From Streptomyces sp. M92 (GTDB lineage Bacteria; Actinomycetota; Actinomycetes; Streptomycetales; Streptomycetaceae): DNA of 64,000 nucleotides. The notes under the pieces are model-generated. The model did not search any database. It was given only the letters and a program-made list of their open reading frames with translations, and was not told the DNA's origin. Below are positions 61,249 through 64,000 of the stretch, one piece after another. The stretch's first letter is position 1. Each line of letters opens with the position of its first letter. The DNA lies in assembly GCF_028473745.1 (NCBI RefSeq), contig NZ_CP101137.1, positions 7,199,501 through 7,263,500 on the forward strand, read 5' to 3'. Made by a program: the position numbers and the translations under genes.

Positions 61249-62541
61249 ATGAACACAGCAGGTCACCCGGAAGCAACGGCGCGCCGGGGCCTGGAACTCA
61301 CCCCGTTCCGAGGCCTCCGATACGACCCAGACCGGGTCGGCAGCCTGGCCGCCGTGACGTCCCCGCCCTACGACGTCGTGGTCCGTCCCGACGGCCTGCT
61401 CCACCTCGAGTCCGCCGACCCGCACAACATCGTCCGCCTGATCCTCCCCCAGGCCGCCACGCCCGAGGCCCGCAACGAACAGGCCGCCGAGACCCTGCGG
61501 CGCTGGAGGTCGGAGGGCGTACTGACCGCCGACCCCGAGCCCGGCCTGTACGTCTACGAGCAGCGCGACGGCGAAGGCATGCTGCAACGCGGCATCATCG
61601 GTGCTCTGCGCGTGTCCGACCCCGCCGAGCAGGTCGTGCTCCCGCACGAGGACGTCATGCCGCACGTCGTCGCCGACCGCGCGGCCCTCATGCGGGCCAC
61701 CTCGGCGAACCTCGAACCCCTGCTCCTCACCTACCGCGGCGACGGCGCCACGGCAGCCACGACGACCGTCGTGGAACGCACCGCCGAACGGCCGCCGCTG
61801 CTGTCGACGACCACGGAGGACGGCTACTGCCACCGCCTGTGGTCGCTCACCGACGCCGAGGACCTGGCCCGTGTCCGCTCGGAGCTGGCGCGGCACCAGG
61901 CCCTCATCGCCGACGGCCACCACCGCTGGGCCACCTACCGCACGCTCCGCGCGGATCACCCCTCCCCGAGCCCCTGGGACCACGGCCTCGTCCTCCTGGT
62001 CGACACGGCCCGCTACCCGCTGCGGGTCCGCGCCATCCACCGCCTGCTGCACGGCTTTCCGGTGGACGACGCCGTCGCCGCCCTGGACGGCCACTTCCGC
62101 GTCCGCCGCCTCGACGGCCCCCTGACCCGGGCCATGGAGGACCTGGCGAAGACGGCCGAGTCGGGCAACGCCTTCCTGCTCGCCGGTGACGGCTCCTTCC
62201 ACCTCGTCGACCGGCCGGACCCCGCCCTGCTGGACCGCACGGTCCCCACCGACCGCCCTCAGGCGTGGCGCACCCTGGACGCCACCGTCCTGCACGCCAC
62301 GCTCCTGGCCCACGTCTGGCGCATCCCGGACGACTCCGCCGCCCACGTCTCCTACATCCACGACACGGCGGCCACCGCGGAGAAGGCGGAACGCGACGGC
62401 GGTACGGCGGTACTGATGCACCCCGTCCGCGAGGAGGTCGTACGCGAGCTGGCCCAGCAGGGCGTGACGATGCCCCGGAAGTCGACGTCCTTCGGCCCCA
62501 AGCCTGCCTCGGGCCTGGTGCTGCGCGCGCTGGACCTGTGA
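61249..62541 (+). CDS. DUF1015 family protein
   Basis: This 430-aa protein carries the DUF1015 hallmarks: LTPFRGLRYDPDRVGSLAAV and SPPYDVV at the N-terminus, SADPHNIVRLILPQ, LYVYEQRD, and the ADGHHRWATYRTLR block in the middle (about residues 221-234). The function is not established; some members sit beside serine-degradation or phosphatase genes, as here. ATG at 61249, 72 bp from the divergent HAD gene. It ends before a perfect palindromic terminator. Confidence 0.88.
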   Translation: MNTAGHPEATARRGLELTPFRGLRYDPDRVGSLAAVTSPPYDVVVRPDGLLHLESADPHNIVRLILPQAATPEARNEQAAETLRRWRSEGVLTADPEPGLYVYEQRDGEGMLQRGIIGALRVSDPAEQVVLPHEDVMPHVVADRAALMRATSANLEPLLLTYRGDGATAATTTVVERTAERPPLLSTTTEDGYCHRLWSLTDAEDLARVRSELARHQALIADGHHRWATYRTLRADHPSPSPWDHGLVLLVDTARYPLRVRAIHRLLHGFPVDDAVAALDGHFRVRRLDGPLTRAMEDLAKTAESGNAFLLAGDGSFHLVDRPDPALLDRTVPTDRPQAWRTLDATVLHATLLAHVWRIPDDSAAHVSYIHDTAATAEKAERDGGTAVLMHPVREEVVRELAQQGVTMPRKSTSFGPKPASGLVLRALDL

Positions 62542-62554
62542 CGGGCCGCGAGCC

Positions 62555-62604
62555 GTGACGACGAAGGGGCGGGACCGGTACCGGTCCCGCCCCTTCGTCG
62601 TCAC
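62555..62604. terminator. Perfect 50-bp palindromic bidirectional terminator
   Basis: The 25-bp arms (62555-62579 and 62580-62604) are exactly complementary with no loop bases, between the convergent DUF1015 (stop 62541) and TPR (stop 62615) genes. Confidence 0.85.
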
Positions 62605-62614
62605 TTGGCGGACG

Positions 62615-64000
62615 TCAGTCCTTGTCGCCGTCCGCGTCTTCCACGGACTGGCTCCCCGCGTCGCTCTCGCCCTCGTCGAGGGCGTCCATGAACTCCACTC
62701 CGTCCAGCTCGGCCAGCCGGTCGGAGGCGTCCGTGCTGCCGTCCCGGTCGGACTCGACGGCCTTCGCGAACCACTCCCGCGCCTCCCGCTCCCGGCCGGC
62801 GGCCAGCAGCGCGTCGGCGTAGGCGTACCGCAGCCGCGCCGTCCAGGGCTGTACGGAGTTGGAGGCCAGCTCCGGGCTCTGCAACGTCACGATGGCCGCG
62901 TCCAGCTGGCCCATGTCGCGCCGGGCGCCGGCCGCCACGAGGCGCATCTCGACCTGACCGGCCTTGTCGAGCTTGTGCACCTCGGAGGCACCGGCCATGT
63001 CCAGCGCCTTCTCCGGCCGACCGAGTCCACGCTCGCAGTCCGCCATCACCGGCCACAGCTCCACGGAGCCGGTCATCCGGCGCGCGGCCCGGAACTCCGC
63101 CAGGGCCTCGCTGTACTTCTGGTTGGCGTACGCCGCGAACCCGGCCGCCTCGCGTACGGCGGCGACACGGGACGCCAGACGCAGGGCCACCCTCGAGTAG
63201 CCGTACGCCGCCTCCGGGTCCTCGTCGAGGAGCCGGGCGACCATCACGAGGTTCCTGGCGACGTCCTCCGCGAGCGTCTTGGGCAGGCTCTGCAGCTCCT
63301 GCCGTACGTCCTTGTCGATCTCGTCGCCCGTGACCTCCTCGGGGATCGGCAGACGCTTGATGGGCTCGCGATCCCGGTCCCGGTCCCGCTCCTCGCGGAA
63401 GCGGCCACCGCCGCCCTGCCGGTCGTCCCGCCCACGGAAGCCACCGGGTCGCCCGCCTCGGTCGTCACGCCGGGGACCACGTCCGCCGCGGTCGTCGCGG
63501 CCTCGGAACCCCCCGCGGTCGTCCCTGCCGCGGAACCCGCCACGGTCGCCCCCACGGCTGTCGTCGCGCCGGCCGAAGCCACCACGGTCGTCGCGGCGGT
63601 ACGAGGGGCGGTCATCACCACGGTCATCGCGGCGGAAGGAGGGGCGGTCACCACCACGGTCGTCACGGCGGAAGGATGGGCGGTCACCACCACGGTCGTC
63701 ACGGCGGAAGGAGGGGCGGTCACCACCACGGTCGTCACGACGGAACCCACGGTCCCCGCCACGGTCCCGGTCATCACGTCGCGGCCCACGGTCCCGGTCA
63801 TCGCGACGCCCGTACCCGCCACCACGGTTGTCGTCACGCCGGTCATCACGACGGTCGTCACGACGGAAGCCGCGCTGGCCCCCTCGGTCGTCACCTCGAC
63901 GGTCATCGCCTCGACGGTCGTCCCGTCGGAACCCACCGCGATCAGGACCGCGACCACGGTCGTTGTCGCGACGGAAACCGCCGCGGTCCCCGCGCTGACC
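62615..64000 (-). CDS. TPR protein with RDDRGG-repeat disordered N-terminus (5' end outside window)
   Basis: The frame is open from the window edge to the stop at 62615, giving 461 visible residues. The visible N-terminal part (about 200 residues) is built from Arg, Asp and Gly blocks such as FRRDDRGGDRPS, repeated. A linker REPIKRLPIPEEVTGDEIDK and VRQELQSLPKTLAEDVARNL follow. The C-terminal 210 residues are TPR-like helices (AAYGYSRVALRLASRVAAVR, NQKYSEALAEFRAARRMTG) and an acidic tail. RGG-type regions bind RNA and can drive condensate formation in other systems; that role here is inference. Starting at the internal GTG 63247 would discard the conserved linker. Confidence 0.82.
   Translation of the reverse strand, partial: GQRGDRGGFRRDNDRGRGPDRGGFRRDDRRGDDRRGDDRGGQRGFRRDDRRDDRRDDNRGGGYGRRDDRDRGPRRDDRDRGGDRGFRRDDRGGDRPSFRRDDRGGDRPSFRRDDRGGDRPSFRRDDRGDDRPSYRRDDRGGFGRRDDSRGGDRGGFRGRDDRGGFRGRDDRGGRGPRRDDRGGRPGGFRGRDDRQGGGGRFREERDRDRDREPIKRLPIPEEVTGDEIDKDVRQELQSLPKTLAEDVARNLVMVARLLDEDPEAAYGYSRVALRLASRVAAVREAAGFAAYANQKYSEALAEFRAARRMTGSVELWPVMADCERGLGRPEKALDMAGASEVHKLDKAGQVEMRLVAAGARRDMGQLDAAIVTLQSPELASNSVQPWTARLRYAYADALLAAGREREAREWFAKAVESDRDGSTDASDRLAELDGVEFMDALDEGESDAGSQSVEDADGDKD
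63602..63745. repeat. 36-bp tandem repeats encoding FRRDDRGGDRPS
   Basis: There are four consecutive 36-bp units (63602-63637, 63638-63673, 63674-63709, 63710-63745). The middle two differ at a single position and the outer ones at a few. Each encodes 12 residues on the minus strand, so unit gain or loss keeps the frame. Confidence 0.9.

Noticed and set aside
61249..62541. DUF1015 gene as part of a defence or toxin system with the HAD phosphatase
   Set aside because: Both are common housekeeping-type genes in actinobacteria; nothing in the sequence points to defence.

Overview
The window is a very GC-rich (roughly 72% by eye), gene-dense stretch of a Streptomyces chromosome, probably core rather than arm. 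The evidence is GTG/TTG starts, 4-bp start/stop overlaps, streptogrisin proteases, an SflA/SepF-like protein, a DmdR-type iron box, a LexA-type SOS box and gene order typical of Streptomyces coelicolor and relatives (dnaE2 - proteases - sflA - der/cmk/tyrA/aroH - rluB/scpB/scpA/parA - ald - pyrG - recN - nadK - tlyA). No rRNA, tRNA, CRISPR array, prophage or intact transposase was seen.

Region 1 (1-17228). The 3' end of a DUF72 gene, a GntR regulator, two GNAT acetyltransferases, a DUF402 protein, a methyltransferase and a 44-aa small protein come first. A secreted copper monooxygenase (AA10 LPMO) with a sortase signal and a secreted lipase follow, convergent across a strong terminator. A MarR regulator and a cupin share a divergent promoter full of CTTGAC/GTCAAG half-sites. 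The SOS mutagenesis pair (dnaE2 plus a fingerless Y-family polymerase homologue) lies behind a LexA-like box. After a membrane protein come two secreted streptogrisin proteases (D-like and B-like), a DUF5685 protein with an extreme cysteine-rich tail, and the SepF-like gene sflA.

Region 2 (17229-26427). A glutaryl-CoA-dehydrogenase-like enzyme, a 560-bp element made of 95-bp tandem repeats inside 51-bp inverted repeats, a 14-TM MFS exporter, a PIG-V-like membrane mannosyltransferase candidate, a PAP2 phosphatase, an I78 protease-inhibitor-like protein and three uncharacterised proteins.

Region 3 (26378-41481, nearly all minus strand). This is the conserved actinobacterial cluster parA - RHH partner - scpA - scpB - rluB ... 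aroH - tyrA - cmk - acyltransferase - der, ending at a perfect 50-bp palindromic terminator. It is interrupted between rluB and aroH by an NAD/ADP-ribose module (NrtR regulator with operator, ADP-ribosylglycohydrolase), two colliding nucleotidyltransferase genes (one apparently decayed) and a Rieske lipoprotein. A 209-bp MITE-like element sits between tyrA and cmk. Alanine dehydrogenase ends the block.

Region 4 (41614-64000). An NB-ARC/TPR regulator, a NUDIX ADP-ribose pyrophosphatase, pyrG, a GH15 glucosidase, a PucR regulator, a GT4 glycosyltransferase with a MraY-like (PNPT) membrane protein, the recN - nadK - tlyA group, an SCP2 protein, an iron-box-controlled siderophore ABC importer (two permeases and an ATPase, no binding protein), a HAD phosphatase, a DUF1015 protein, and the C-terminal part of a TPR protein whose N-terminal half is a long RDDRGG-repeat disordered region running off the window.
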